A stretch of DNA of 40,703 bases from Candidatus Iainarchaeum sp. GTDB taxonomy: Archaea; Iainarchaeota; Iainarchaeia; Iainarchaeales; JAAZKV01. How positions within the stretch are numbered: the stretch's first letter is position 1; every line of letters starts with the position of its first letter. Where the stretch lies: contig JABHJM010000075.1 in NCBI GenBank assembly GCA_018691995.1, positions 1 to 40,703 of the forward strand. The letters run 5' to 3'. Below the pieces are notes generated by a model that saw nothing but the letters and a program-made list of their open reading frames with translations, ran no database searches and had not been told where the DNA came from. This document shows, piece by piece, positions 1-9,445 of this stretch. The position numbers and the translations under genes are program-made.

Positions 1-1071
1 TATTTAATAAAAGACAATTATAATCAAGCATTATTAACTGACTTTTTAAAATACTATGAATCAAGTTTCTTAAATGCAGGAACTACTTTTAATAAAGTAA
101 AAAAATATATTGAAAATGACAAAATTAAATTTAAAGTAAATAGAGAAAATAATACAATCCTTCCCTTTGGTGGACTCTTCCGAGTTGAAATTGAAATTAT
201 TAGAACTAATGAAAATTTATACAGTTTATTTAATGGTTTAGAACTTAATTCAGAAATAATAGTTCATCTAATTCCAATAAGAAAAGCTCCAAATTATAAT
301 CCATTTTATGAATTACCATTTGATGGGGAAGTTGGAAGTGAAAGAGGTGGATATGGAGTTGGAGCTAATAGTTTATTAAAACTCAGGGAAGATGTTTTTG
401 CAAAAGAAGCAAACAATGCACTTAAGAAAATAAATTATTTTTCTTCAACAAACCCAGCTGTAACAGATACTGGAATTGTTCTTGAATATGATACTAGTAC
501 AAATGATTTTGTATTAGTTCCTTCACAACCAACACCTGTTGAAATGACTGTTACAAGAGATAATGATCGAGCACAATTACAATATAGTGTTTCTGGAACT
601 AGTGCAAATAATGTTCCAACAAAAACTTGGGCACTTAGAACTTCAACAATTGGAGATTCAAAATGTCATGATTTTGAAGACCAAGACAAACAAACATTTA
701 CTGAAACAAAAACTGGGAACAATCATAAAATTTCTTGGCAAAGACTAAAAAATGGGACTCTTGGATTAACTACAACATTTTTTAGTTCAAAAAATTCCGA
801 CCAACCACTAATATTGACTCCGATTGATGAAGAAACAAATATACTAAATAGCTATTCAATTGTCAAACAAAACACAAGTGTGTTTTTGAAAAATTATGAT
901 AATAGAGGAATAACAAATTATGACACACTTAATGGACTTTTCAACTTAATAAAAGAAGAAAAACTTGCAATAAATTTAACTGAAAATAATGTAAAAATAT
1001 TTTGGAATCCTGAGTATTTAGCTGAACTTGAAGATGAAGTAATAAGTGATTCAGGTTATTCTTGTAACTAA
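1..1071 (+). CDS. C-terminal part of a large surface protein, paralogous to the next gene (5' end outside window)
   Basis: The frame is open from the first base to the TAA at 1069-1071, so at least 356 residues are visible and the start lies upstream. I see no named domain. The stretch coded by about 170-560 resembles the C-terminal third of the following gene: both have a short beta segment (GGLFRVEIEII here, AGKYRVRLLIEFDG there), then a turn around PFYELPFDGEVG versus PLYYTPFDGSTG, then a region ending in a TP-V/M-EM/LM-like strand. The protein is probably an extracytoplasmic, beta-rich cell-surface protein like its neighbour. The gap to the next gene is only 48 bases. The coding call is secure; function is unknown. 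Confidence 0.85.
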   Translation, partial: YLIKDNYNQALLTDFLKYYESSFLNAGTTFNKVKKYIENDKIKFKVNRENNTILPFGGLFRVEIEIIRTNENLYSLFNGLELNSEIIVHLIPIRKAPNYNPFYELPFDGEVGSERGGYGVGANSLLKLREDVFAKEANNALKKINYFSSTNPAVTDTGIVLEYDTSTNDFVLVPSQPTPVEMTVTRDNDRAQLQYSVSGTSANNVPTKTWALRTSTIGDSKCHDFEDQDKQTFTETKTGNNHKISWQRLKNGTLGLTTTFFSSKNSDQPLILTPIDEETNILNSYSIVKQNTSVFLKNYDNRGITNYDTLNGLFNLIKEEKLAINLTENNVKIFWNPEYLAELEDEVISDSGYSCN

Positions 1072-1119
1072 AAAAATTAAGTATATAAAGCAGAAACCCC
1101 TTATTTTTCTTGAGCTAAA

Positions 1120-4100
1120 ATGACTTATGACTATCCAGAGGAAGAAAATGACGAGTATGATGAAAACTCGTTCATGGGGAAAATAACTTCTATTGATAAG
1201 AAAAAACTCTTGATTATTTTAGTTGTTTTAATTTTATTAATTGGAGGAGGATTAGTTGCTACTGGCATAATTTCTCCAGGAGAACTATTTCCAAATAAAG
1301 ACGATATTTCTTTTACTGATGAAGATGGAGTAAAATTATCTGTTCGAGGAAGCACTACTAGTGAAGGAGATGTTGAAACTTTTAACACAGATGGGACAAA
1401 TTTGAACCTTTCAATGAATCCAGAAGAAACAGCAAGAGTTTCAATACAAACAAGAGGAATCCCAAAAGGACTTGGAGTTGGAAGTGTTACTGTTATTGGT
1501 CAAAACGGAACAATAATTTCAACAACAACTGGAAATGCAACATATGATGCAAATGGACAATTAATTATTATAATTGATCCAAATGCAGATCTTGGTTTAA
1601 CTGGAGATCCATCAGATTATGAAGGAGATGAATATGAATATATTTTTCAAGTAGTTTTAGTGGATGCAAATACTGGCGAAGAAGTTATTTTTGAGATTCC
1701 AGCAATAATTGGTTTTGCAGAATTTGTTGGAACTGGATGTATTGTTCTAAATAGAAGTAGTGTTAGTGAAACAACACATTATGGAGAACTTTTACTTGAA
1801 GCAAAATTAAGAGTACTTTGTAGTAATAGTGATGATTTACTTGCAAGTGTTGATTGGAGTTCAAACACAATGGGTCCTGTTGAAGTTCTTTTTGATAAAA
1901 GTTATAGTGCTGGGACTAGTCTTGTAGATGATTATCAATTAATTGAAAGTTCTCCACAAACTGGAGAATATAAAATAAAAATATTTTTTGTTCCTTCAAA
2001 TGATTATGCGGGAGATCGTGCAAAGTTTGATGTTGATTTTAAACTTGGAAATGCGATTCAAACAATCAAATTTGATGTTGCAGTAGAAAATTTAGAACAA
2101 TGTGTTTCTGTAACAAGTGATGACCCAATAATTACTCATGATGGGGATGAAGCGAACATATTAATTGATGCAAAAAATTGTAAATCAAGCAAAATAAATT
2201 TTTATTTATGTGATGGAGATTATGGTTGTGGAGGAGGAACTGATGAGGGAGAAATTTCTTTAGACAATGGTTACTTTGCTCTTAAGGGTGGAAAAAGTAA
2301 ATCAGTTAAGGTAACTCGTGGAGAAATTGCAGGAGTTTATGGTGTCACGGTGCACGCAAGTATTCCAGGAATGGAAAAAACATTTATTGATGAAAAAGAA
2401 ATAACAGTATTACCAACTGCTGAATATGTTTATCCAGAAAAATTTGTTGTTTCTTTGCTTGAGGTTGGAACAAAAGATAGTGTTCGAATTAGAAATAATT
2501 TATTAGCAGAGGATGTTGGAGTTGATGCAAGTATTTGTGACCTTTATAGCAGTTCAATTGGAGAATCTGATGGACAGTCTTGGTTATACAAAATGTATGG
2601 AAATTATGATTATTATGCTGGAGAAGGACTTTATATTGCAGGTTTTACCCAATCAATTGGTGAACTGGATGCCGCAATGTTCTCTGCAAAAAGTTTATCA
2701 TACGCAGAAAATGTTTTGATAAAAGATGCTTACACAAATACAGAAGATGTTATGGATGATGCAACCGATCTTTTAGAAGACTCTGCACTTTCACTTGGTG
2801 CTGCAGAAGATTTACAAGACGAAATTGACGGATTAGTTTCACAAGGAGATGCAAGCATGGCAAGCGATATTATTTCTTTAGTTACAACAACTACTGGTTT
2901 AGTAGCAACTGCACAAACACTAACAACTGAAATTGGCACAACCCAGTCAACTCTTAGCGGAGTAACTTGTAGCCTCGCTACTGCTGACACAAAGGCTGCA
3001 ATCAGTTCTTTAAAAAAAGCAGCTACGGGTAGCAGCCAATGGTATCGAAACCTTGGGCAAATTTTGATAAGTGCAAATGACTTATACTCTCTTTGGACTC
3101 AAATAGAATCACTTACTGCAGAAAATCAAACAATTGAAGCTGAGACTGCTGTTGAAAATGCAGAGGATGCACATGAACAAATCCAAATTTTAAAAGATGA
3201 ATCAGAGGATGCATTTGATTATATGGAATCTGCTCTTGAAGCAGCTGCAATTGATGCCCTAACTTCAGCATCAGATGATGATCTTGATGCTAAACAATAT
3301 ATTGAACTTGCAAAAACAAAAATGGATGCAATTAAAGATGCTAGTGATGCGGCTGAATTATATCAACTAGCTGCATACGATGGTATTACTACTGCGCTAG
3401 CCGATGAAGAAGATACTACTGAATTAACAATTCAAGCAGTAAGTTTAATACTCACTTTAATTGGGTCATGGACTGATTCACTAACTACAGCTTCAACAAT
3501 ACAATCTAATTTATCCGCTGCACAAGCAAGTTTAACAAAAGCGTCTACAGGTGCTACACAGGGTATATCTAATAAAGAAGCTGCTTGTGTATCATCTCTT
3601 ACTTTAATTACTACAGCTCAAGGAGAAGTATCCTCAATGCAAGGCCTTTCAGGAGGAGCAATTGGAACAATGACCACCTGGGCAGGACGATTAAATTCTC
3701 TCTACCAATTATTTGAACTTTACGAAACAATGACTAGTGATCTTGGAGATCTCTTAACTGAGGCTAGTAGCCAGTTTAGCACACTCACAACAAATATTCA
3801 AAATATGAGAACCCTTGCTTATCTTACAGATATTGATATTGACAATGCAATTGAAGCAGCACAACAACTAGTAACATATGAAACACAGTCAAGTGATGCC
3901 GCAACTTATCTTTTTGATAATCTTGTAGGAGGAGATTTTAAAGAAAAAAGAAGAATGCAAGGACTTGTTGGTTCAATTATTAGTACTGGTTTTGTTGATG
4001 GAGCAAAATACGGTGGAGTTTACTCAACAAGTGACACTTTGTTTGCTGCTGATTGTGAAAATAGAGTAACAATGACTTTGCCAGATTTCCAAATTAATTT

Positions 4101-6048
4101 ATTAAAAGATGCATCAAGTCCAACTGTTTACAATAATGATATTATTGCACAATGGGATTTTAGTGAACCAATGGTATATGATTTTTTTGACGAACAAGAA
4201 GTTGCACTTAAATTTTCTGATAATGGATTAAAAGAAAATAGTTATGCAATTGTAGAGCTTCCAGTGAAAAAACATTCTCATTCGCCAACAACTCTTGTAA
4301 ATGGAAGCTTTGGACCATTCAATATTCCTGATTCAAAAGCAGAAGATTTAACTTACAAATATCATTTCAAATTTAATATGGAAGAGAGGAAAAGCGCAAA
4401 CCCCACAAGAAGTGCTATTTGTGAAAAAGGAATTTTATTTGGAGAAACAGGAGAAGATGCAGGAGCACAAATGCTTCTTTCTTGGGATTGGAATGCAATT
4501 AATAGTACTACAATAAAGGACAAATATATTGATGCTACTCAACTTTCAATTTTAATTGCAAAAAAACTTTCAGTAATAGATAATTTTTTGAAAAGAATAA
4601 GTATTTCTTGTCCAAATAATTATGCATTTGATATTGCAAAGGGAGTTGTTCCAACTGACATTGAATTAACCGAATCCGGAGATTGTTACCTTCCACTTTC
4701 AACAAAATATTATGAAGGAAAACCTTCTTTATACCATCAACTTGATTATGTTGTCGATGTGAGCAGTTATCCTGCTGGTTATGATGCATTTTTTGATGAA
4801 CCAATTATAAGTGATGCAGAACAATTTTTAGAAGTAGTTGATTTTAATGTTAATTTAATGCTTGATGGATTTGGAACAAATTTCCAAGATGACTTTTCAA
4901 ACGAATATACTACAACTCTTCTCAAATCAAATCCAGGATTTACTGACCCAAATATTGGAGGATACAAATATTTTGACAATGACAACATTTTCTTTTATTC
5001 TTCAAAAGCAAAAAGCTACTATAAAGATAGTGACTTTGTAGTTCCTGATGCTGGAAAATATAGAGTAAGATTATTAATTGAATTTGATGGGGCTTCTCCA
5101 CAATTATTCTCAGCCGGGGCAACAAAAGCAAAAGTAGTAGTTGACCTTGAATTAATTGAATCAATAAATAATGATTTTAGTCCACTTTATTATACTCCAT
5201 TTGATGGATCAACTGGTTTGAAAATAAATAATAATAGAAAAGATTATGGAAGTGCACTATCAAGCGGAAGTAGTTTTGACATTGTAAAAAAAGAAGGAAT
5301 TCTTTTAACAACTGATCAAAAAGATGCACTTGCAAAATTAAAAAACACTAAATTACAAAGTTTTACTTGGTTAAATTCTCTTGCATCAAGAAGAGCAAAA
5401 ATACTTGACTATTCTTACTCAGTAACAAACGATGCAAACATTATTTTTTCTCCAACAACAGCAACACCAATGTTAATGAAAATAAATGGTGTTCTTGGAA
5501 CAATCCCATACCTTGCATATGAAGTAAATAAAGACAAGGATAAAATTGCTGCTAACTCAAACAGTTTATTCTTATGGACTGGAATTGACGGATGTCGTGA
5601 TTTTTATGGAGGCAATTTAAATCAACTTATAAATAATACTCCTGATTACAAAGCAGATGATGTATATGGAATGTTCTTTTCAAACCCTAACGATCCAGGA
5701 GCAATTTATCTAAAAACAATTGCTTACACTCCAACAGAAAATGCTTATGGACTAGGTTACGCAGGAGATGGAGAGATAATTACAACAAACTACCTAATTC
5801 CAACTGATGGCGTAATACAATTAGACGGAATTAGCGGAATGCCCTACAATGACCTGCCTAATAACGCAAAAATAAGCAGTTTGCTTGACATTTTTAATGC
5901 AGTTGATGATGGGGCAGTTTGTGTTTCTCAACTAGGCGGACGAGAAATATATTGGTGGCCAGAAGATTACTTGTTTGAAAAAGATAATGCAAATGGAGAA
6001 AATATGCTAGATCGTGAAATAGCTGCCAAAGGCGAATGTATTAGATAA
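1120..6048 (+). CDS. Very large membrane-anchored surface protein, 1642 residues
   Basis: An acidic N-terminal tail of about 28 residues is followed by one hydrophobic segment (about 29-51), which suits a cytoplasmic stub and a single-pass signal anchor with the rest outside. Residues 60-500 look beta-rich, with several Ig-like stretches and paired cysteines. Residues about 505-940 are Ala/Ser/Thr/Asp/Glu-rich and predicted helical or coiled. Residues about 950-1642 return to beta structure and include the region shared with the preceding gene (about 1310-1480). Large stalk-like proteins of this layout occur in DPANN archaea and may act in the cell envelope or host contact; that role is inference. 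It ends next to the convergent gene at 6049 with no spacer. Confidence 0.9.
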   Translation: MTYDYPEEENDEYDENSFMGKITSIDKKKLLIILVVLILLIGGGLVATGIISPGELFPNKDDISFTDEDGVKLSVRGSTTSEGDVETFNTDGTNLNLSMNPEETARVSIQTRGIPKGLGVGSVTVIGQNGTIISTTTGNATYDANGQLIIIIDPNADLGLTGDPSDYEGDEYEYIFQVVLVDANTGEEVIFEIPAIIGFAEFVGTGCIVLNRSSVSETTHYGELLLEAKLRVLCSNSDDLLASVDWSSNTMGPVEVLFDKSYSAGTSLVDDYQLIESSPQTGEYKIKIFFVPSNDYAGDRAKFDVDFKLGNAIQTIKFDVAVENLEQCVSVTSDDPIITHDGDEANILIDAKNCKSSKINFYLCDGDYGCGGGTDEGEISLDNGYFALKGGKSKSVKVTRGEIAGVYGVTVHASIPGMEKTFIDEKEITVLPTAEYVYPEKFVVSLLEVGTKDSVRIRNNLLAEDVGVDASICDLYSSSIGESDGQSWLYKMYGNYDYYAGEGLYIAGFTQSIGELDAAMFSAKSLSYAENVLIKDAYTNTEDVMDDATDLLEDSALSLGAAEDLQDEIDGLVSQGDASMASDIISLVTTTTGLVATAQTLTTEIGTTQSTLSGVTCSLATADTKAAISSLKKAATGSSQWYRNLGQILISANDLYSLWTQIESLTAENQTIEAETAVENAEDAHEQIQILKDESEDAFDYMESALEAAAIDALTSASDDDLDAKQYIELAKTKMDAIKDASDAAELYQLAAYDGITTALADEEDTTELTIQAVSLILTLIGSWTDSLTTASTIQSNLSAAQASLTKASTGATQGISNKEAACVSSLTLITTAQGEVSSMQGLSGGAIGTMTTWAGRLNSLYQLFELYETMTSDLGDLLTEASSQFSTLTTNIQNMRTLAYLTDIDIDNAIEAAQQLVTYETQSSDAATYLFDNLVGGDFKEKRRMQGLVGSIISTGFVDGAKYGGVYSTSDTLFAADCENRVTMTLPDFQINLLKDASSPTVYNNDIIAQWDFSEPMVYDFFDEQEVALKFSDNGLKENSYAIVELPVKKHSHSPTTLVNGSFGPFNIPDSKAEDLTYKYHFKFNMEERKSANPTRSAICEKGILFGETGEDAGAQMLLSWDWNAINSTTIKDKYIDATQLSILIAKKLSVIDNFLKRISISCPNNYAFDIAKGVVPTDIELTESGDCYLPLSTKYYEGKPSLYHQLDYVVDVSSYPAGYDAFFDEPIISDAEQFLEVVDFNVNLMLDGFGTNFQDDFSNEYTTTLLKSNPGFTDPNIGGYKYFDNDNIFFYSSKAKSYYKDSDFVVPDAGKYRVRLLIEFDGASPQLFSAGATKAKVVVDLELIESINNDFSPLYYTPFDGSTGLKINNNRKDYGSALSSGSSFDIVKKEGILLTTDQKDALAKLKNTKLQSFTWLNSLASRRAKILDYSYSVTNDANIIFSPTTATPMLMKINGVLGTIPYLAYEVNKDKDKIAANSNSLFLWTGIDGCRDFYGGNLNQLINNTPDYKADDVYGMFFSNPNDPGAIYLKTIAYTPTENAYGLGYAGDGEIITTNYLIPTDGVIQLDGISGMPYNDLPNNAKISSLLDIFNAVDDGAVCVSQLGGREIYWWPEDYLFEKDNANGENMLDREIAAKGECIR

Positions 6049-7017
6049 TTAACGATCAATTATTTTTGTTTTATATTTAGATTTTTTATTTTTAAAAAGT
6101 AAAATTCTTGAAATTTCTTTTTGATTTTCAAGCTTATAAGAAGGCATTAATTTGAGTAATTTTTTTGTTGTACTTTTAGTGTATGCAAAAGAAGGCATAT
6201 TTTCTTCAACAAGTCTTTTTCTTGACATTCCAATCCACATATAAGCTTTTATTTCAACAAAATCTGCTGCAACGGTTTCAAGAACTTCTGCTAATTGTCC
6301 GAGTGTTTTTTCACCATCATTTTTTCCTTTAATTAAAGTAAATCTAATTACTGTTCTTGTAGGGAGAAGTTTTAGCATTGCTAAAGATTTTAAATATTTT
6401 TTCCAACCATTTTTTTCTTTATTTTTTGTAATGCTCTTGTATAATTTTTCTTCTGGTGCAACCATTGAAATATATAATTGGGTTGGAAGAGATTTTGTTT
6501 CTTTCAATTTTAAGAGCATTTTTGGATTTTGTCCATTACTAACTAAAAAAACTGTTTCTGTTCCCTTTCTTTTTTTTAAATAAGAAATTAATTCAGGGAG
6601 TTGTTTGTATAAAGTAGGTTCACCACTTAACGAAATTGCCCAGTGTCTTTGTTCTAAAGCTTTATCAAAAGTACTCAGCTTTACTTTTTCATTACCCTTA
6701 AATCCACTCAAAAGTTTTGCTCTTTTTTTAATTAATTCTTCAATCATTTCTTTTGGTTTTGGAAGAGTTGGTGGTTTTGAACCCATATATTCTTTTGGTC
6801 TCCAACAAAAAACACATGCATTATTACACCAAAAAGTAGTTGGTGCAATTTGATGACAACTAGTTGTATCTGCTCCGTAAAAATCTTGTTTGTAACAATG
6901 TTCTTTCCCATTTGTTCTAATAGCATCTCTATTCCATTCACAAACTTGTATAGAAGCCTCTTTTGCAAAACCATATTTCTTTTTTTCAAAATCTTGCACC
7001 AATTCTTTTACTTTCAT
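6049..7017 (-). CDS. taw1: S-adenosylmethionine-dependent tRNA 4-demethylwyosine synthase
   Basis: This radical SAM enzyme makes the tricyclic imG-14 base from m1G37 of tRNA-Phe using pyruvate, the second step of wyosine synthesis. The radical SAM motif CNNACVFCW places C64, C68 and C71 in CX3CX2C spacing. Three upstream cysteines, C26, C41 and C54, match the second [4Fe-4S] cluster known in archaeal Taw1/TYW1. The 322-residue length is normal for the archaeal form, which lacks the eukaryotic flavodoxin domain. I chose the ATG at 7017 (MKVKELVQ); the frame extends further upstream but that part is low-complexity and non-homologous. It is divergent from the gene at 7092. Confidence 0.93.
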   Translation of the reverse strand: MKVKELVQDFEKKKYGFAKEASIQVCEWNRDAIRTNGKEHCYKQDFYGADTTSCHQIAPTTFWCNNACVFCWRPKEYMGSKPPTLPKPKEMIEELIKKRAKLLSGFKGNEKVKLSTFDKALEQRHWAISLSGEPTLYKQLPELISYLKKRKGTETVFLVSNGQNPKMLLKLKETKSLPTQLYISMVAPEEKLYKSITKNKEKNGWKKYLKSLAMLKLLPTRTVIRFTLIKGKNDGEKTLGQLAEVLETVAADFVEIKAYMWIGMSRKRLVEENMPSFAYTKSTTKKLLKLMPSYKLENQKEISRILLFKNKKSKYKTKIIDR

Positions 7018-7091
7018 AAAAAAGCAACCTAAGAGAATATTTATAAATAAATCAAAAGTAATAGTATATAACAAATAAAGGTGATTTTTGA
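7018..7091. promoter_or_regulatory. Divergent promoter region between taw1 and the gene at 7092
   Basis: Two AT boxes fit archaeal TATA elements. TTTATAAATA at 7040-7049 would serve the rightward gene with a leader of about 25 bases that contains GGTGAT at 7080-7085. TATATACT on the minus strand (about 7062-7070) would serve taw1. Positions are read by eye. Confidence 0.5.
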
Positions 7092-7532
7092 ATGGAAGAA
7101 CAAATACAATTAGTAGCAAATTATGAAGATTGGAAAGCAATAAAAAAAATAACAATAACAAATGAAACTGCTCCGCTTGCAATAGCCGAATTTTTAGCAA
7201 GCCTAACTTATAGTACTGATGAAAAAATTGAAGATAATTTAAGAAAAACTGTTGAACTTGATAAAGTCGATGCTGCTTTAGGGGAACTAGGGCTTGGAAA
7301 GGGAGATGCTGGTGAAGCAATTAAAGAAGTTAACACTAGAATTGTTAGTAAAGTTATAAATGAAATTTGTAAGTTGGATAAATTTAATGGACCAACTCAA
7401 AAAGAATTAATTGCACTTTGTAAAATCTATGCAACAAAAAAAGCACTAAAAGCATGTGGAGTAATGGTTGAATATAGTCAAGCAGAAATCCCAAGTTTGA
7501 AAAGAGCTAAAAAAGCTAAAGCAAAGAAGTAA
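7092..7532 (+). CDS. Uncharacterised 146-residue protein, possibly DUF2666-like
   Basis: A soluble, mostly helical protein with no signal peptide and a Lys/Ala-rich basic tail (KRAKKAKAKK). The opening pattern (IQLVANYEDWKAIKKI) recalls the archaeal DUF2666 family as I remember it; I could not check this. The start is the ATG at 7092, preceded by GGTGAT at 7-12 bases. It is the first of three small genes spaced by 5 and 3 bases (7538, 7931), so probably one transcript. The tail suggests nucleic-acid contact, but no catalytic residues are evident. Confidence 0.8.
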   Translation: MEEQIQLVANYEDWKAIKKITITNETAPLAIAEFLASLTYSTDEKIEDNLRKTVELDKVDAALGELGLGKGDAGEAIKEVNTRIVSKVINEICKLDKFNGPTQKELIALCKIYATKKALKACGVMVEYSQAEIPSLKRAKKAKAKK

Positions 7533-7537
7533 TTTTT

Positions 7538-7927
7538 ATGGCTAAAAAAAGAAATATAATTAACCCTGGAACAAAAGGACAAAGAATTCCAGGCCTAAAG
7601 ATACGCTTGCCTCTTGGTGCAAGTAAAAAGGCTGTTGAAGTTGCACATAAACTTGGTGAAGCTGAGTTGGCTGGAAAAGGAAAAGTTATTCGAAGACCAA
7701 AAAAACCACTTGTTGCAAAACTTGAATGGCAAATTGCTGAAACAATTGGAAAACGAACTTTTGAAGTTGGACCAGAAGCACATCGTTCAACAAAATATTT
7801 TATCACAGGAAATGGAAGACATTTAACAATTACAAAAGGAACCAATAGAGGAAGAAAAACAACAGTTACAAACTTGGAAGAATTTGCAAGTGTTATTAAA
7901 CAAGCTGCTAGAAAAATGGGGATGTAA
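7538..7927 (+). CDS. Uncharacterised basic protein, 129 residues
   Basis: Strongly basic, with a Gly/Lys/Arg-rich N-terminus (MAKKRNIINPGTKGQRIPG) and scattered RRPKK and RGRKT patches, which points to an RNA- or DNA-binding protein. The central section (FEVGPEAHRSTKYFITGNG) and a C-terminal helix look folded rather than disordered. No recognised family. It starts 5 bases after the previous gene and ends 3 bases before the next, so it is very likely co-translated with both. Ribosome association is conceivable but unproven. Confidence 0.8.
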   Translation: MAKKRNIINPGTKGQRIPGLKIRLPLGASKKAVEVAHKLGEAELAGKGKVIRRPKKPLVAKLEWQIAETIGKRTFEVGPEAHRSTKYFITGNGRHLTITKGTNRGRKTTVTNLEEFASVIKQAARKMGM

Positions 7928-7930
7928 AAA

Positions 7931-8446
7931 ATGCCCTGTAGTAGTTTAGTCAAAAAAAGAGGAAACAAAAGGTATACTTTGAGTGTTTCGTGCCCAACTT
8001 GTTACGCTGGAATTGAAAAAAAAGTTTTTAAAGAAGGCAATGGAAAAGTTGCAGGATGTATGAAATGGGCACTTCCAAAAGTAGGTCCAAAGGGACGAAG
8101 CACCCCTATTCAAAGAGCTCAATATTATGGTTGGCATTTAATACTTGAAGCAAACCTAAAACATAATAATGTCCCGCAAAAAACAATCACTATTTTAAAT
8201 AAAGTATTTTATAAAACAAGAAAACCATCAAGATATCAATACAAAGCTCTTGTTGAAAGTTTTTCAAAACAATCAAAAAGACCCAAATTGTTAGTTAGAA
8301 CTTTACTTTCACAAATGATTAAAGATACGGCTACTGTAAAAAAATATTCCAAAGAAGCAGGTTTTTCTCCACGTGCACAAAAATTATTTGCATTACATTG
8401 TGATGAATTCACAAGACAAATAAAAGAATTACAAAAATTTGAATGA
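7931..8446 (+). CDS. Uncharacterised protein with a short Cys motif, 171 residues
   Basis: A basic protein with CPTC at about 18-21 and another Cys at about 41 (GCMKWALPK), which could form a partial metal site. The rest is Lys/Arg-rich and helical (for example RAQKLFALHCDEFTRQIKEL). No named family recognised. It is the third gene of the 7092-8446 cluster, and its TGA overlaps the ATG of the PAP2 gene (ATGA at 8443-8446), a usual sign of translational coupling. Its neighbours and charge suggest RNA-related work, but that is only inference. Confidence 0.8.
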   Translation: MPCSSLVKKRGNKRYTLSVSCPTCYAGIEKKVFKEGNGKVAGCMKWALPKVGPKGRSTPIQRAQYYGWHLILEANLKHNNVPQKTITILNKVFYKTRKPSRYQYKALVESFSKQSKRPKLLVRTLLSQMIKDTATVKKYSKEAGFSPRAQKLFALHCDEFTRQIKELQKFE

Positions 8447-9276
8447 TTATTATGGTTTCCGAAATAATTGTTAATGAATTTTTACAGAGTTTTTCTACTC
8501 CACTTTTAGATCTTTTTTTTGGAATAATTACTTTTTTTGGACACCCTTTACCTTGGATTATTGTTGCAGCCTGGTTATTTTGGTTAGGGTATGAAAAAAG
8601 AAGCTTTATGCTAATGTCAATAATACTTGTTTCTAGTTTATTTGCTGGTTTTTTTAAAATACTAATTGGAAGGGTTCGCCCAGAAGGAATTCTTGTTCTT
8701 GAAAATCAAGCAGGAACATACTCAATGCCTTCAGGACATGCAACACTAGCTGGATCAATTTATTCGTTTTATGAAAAAAAAATTAAATTAAAAACTAAAT
8801 ATGTTGCAATTATCCTTGTAATATTAGTTTTAATTTCAAGAGTTTATCTTGGAGTTCACTTTGTAAGTGATGTATTAGCAGGACTATTGCTTGGATATAT
8901 CTTAGGAAAAGCTCTTTGTAAACTTGAAAGAAAAGTTAAAAAATCCCACTTAAAAGTTAGTAAATTTAGTGAAGAAAAATTATTACTAATTATTTTTGTT
9001 ATAATGATTGTGACCGTATTTGTTTTGCCCGAAACATTTTATTTAGGATATTTGTTATTTGGTTATTATTTTGGTTTTGTAATTTATCGTGATTCAAAAT
9101 GGAAAATCAAAACAGAAAATAAAAAATTAAATATTATTTTTGGAACAATTATTCTTGGAATACTTGGATATATTTCTTTTAACTCGAGCGGATATTTTGG
9201 AATTGTTGGTTTTTTCATCACTGGTTTATACATAACTCTTGGTTGGCCATTCATTTTAAACAAAACCAAACTTTAA
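8443..9276 (+). CDS. PAP2-superfamily membrane phosphatase
   Basis: An integral membrane phosphatase that probably hydrolyses a lipid phosphate or pyrophosphate (phosphatidate or polyprenyl-type). All three family motifs are present: KX6RP at 72-80 (KILIGRVRP), PSGH at 96-99, and SRX5HX3D at 132-143 with H139 and D143. About seven to eight hydrophobic segments are visible. The C-terminal third (about 170-277) adds further transmembrane segments beyond the catalytic core. An alternative start is the ATG three codons in (8452). The ATGA overlap with the upstream gene suggests coupled translation. Confidence 0.9.
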   Translation: MIIMVSEIIVNEFLQSFSTPLLDLFFGIITFFGHPLPWIIVAAWLFWLGYEKRSFMLMSIILVSSLFAGFFKILIGRVRPEGILVLENQAGTYSMPSGHATLAGSIYSFYEKKIKLKTKYVAIILVILVLISRVYLGVHFVSDVLAGLLLGYILGKALCKLERKVKKSHLKVSKFSEEKLLLIIFVIMIVTVFVLPETFYLGYLLFGYYFGFVIYRDSKWKIKTENKKLNIIFGTIILGILGYISFNSSGYFGIVGFFITGLYITLGWPFILNKTKL

Positions 9277-9372
9277 AAATACTCCTTCTTTCAATTCATA
9301 TAGTGGTGAGCTAGGACTCATTACTGATCAAAGATCCCCCCTTAGTTTAGTAGCTAGAACGCTTGGCTGTAG

Positions 9373-9409
9373 ATATCTATTATATCAGGGAAACCTGACG
9401 CAAGCTGAA
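9373..9409 (+). other. tRNA-Tyr intron (37 nt, canonical position 37/38)
   Basis: Removal restores a seven-base anticodon loop and a five-pair anticodon stem. Within it TCAGG-GAAA-CCTGA forms a compact hairpin, as expected for a bulge-helix-bulge substrate of the archaeal splicing endonuclease. The boundary can slip by one or two A residues at the 3' side. Confidence 0.85.
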
Positions 9410-9424
9410 ACCGAGAGATCCCCG

Positions 9425-9445
9425 GTGCAACTCTGGGAGGGGGGA
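9425..9445 (+). other. Proposed attachment core inside the tRNA-Tyr 3' end
   Basis: This 21-base stretch, beginning GTGCAACTCTGGGAGG, runs from the T-arm to the discriminator base. It is repeated exactly at 17289-17309 and 24381-24401, and with few changes at six or more further places. Tyrosine recombinases often use tRNA 3' ends as attachment sites, and one lies immediately downstream. The attachment role is inference from position and repetition. Confidence 0.65.

Larger units (their letters stand above)
9336..9445 (+). tRNA. tRNA-Tyr (anticodon GTA) with intron
   Basis: Acceptor stem CCCCCCT pairs with AGGGGGG (9438-9444), with discriminator A at 9445. The D-arm is GTTT/GAAC. The anticodon loop is CTGTAG-A with GTA at 9369-9371. 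After removing an intron at 9373-9409, the anticodon stem CTTGG (9362-9366) pairs with CCGAG (9411-9415) with one T-G wobble. The T-arm is CCCGG/CTGGG around TGCAACT. CCA is not encoded. The 3' end is the sequence that recurs throughout 14.5-25.1 kb. The recombinase gene begins 65 bases downstream. Confidence 0.95.

Noticed and set aside
2730..2990. Leftward gene inside the giant surface protein
   Set aside because: Composition is a mirror of the Ala/Ser/Thr-rich coding strand and it has no start signals; the same holds for other antisense frames in this gene.
7018..7320. N-terminal extension of Taw1
   Set aside because: The extra 101 residues are low-complexity, overlap the divergent gene and its promoter, and Taw1 numbering fits the ATG at 7017.
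9277..9335. Additional gene or repeat copy before tRNA-Tyr
   Set aside because: No frame of useful length and no core match; only weak inverted similarity to the sequence after the tRNA.
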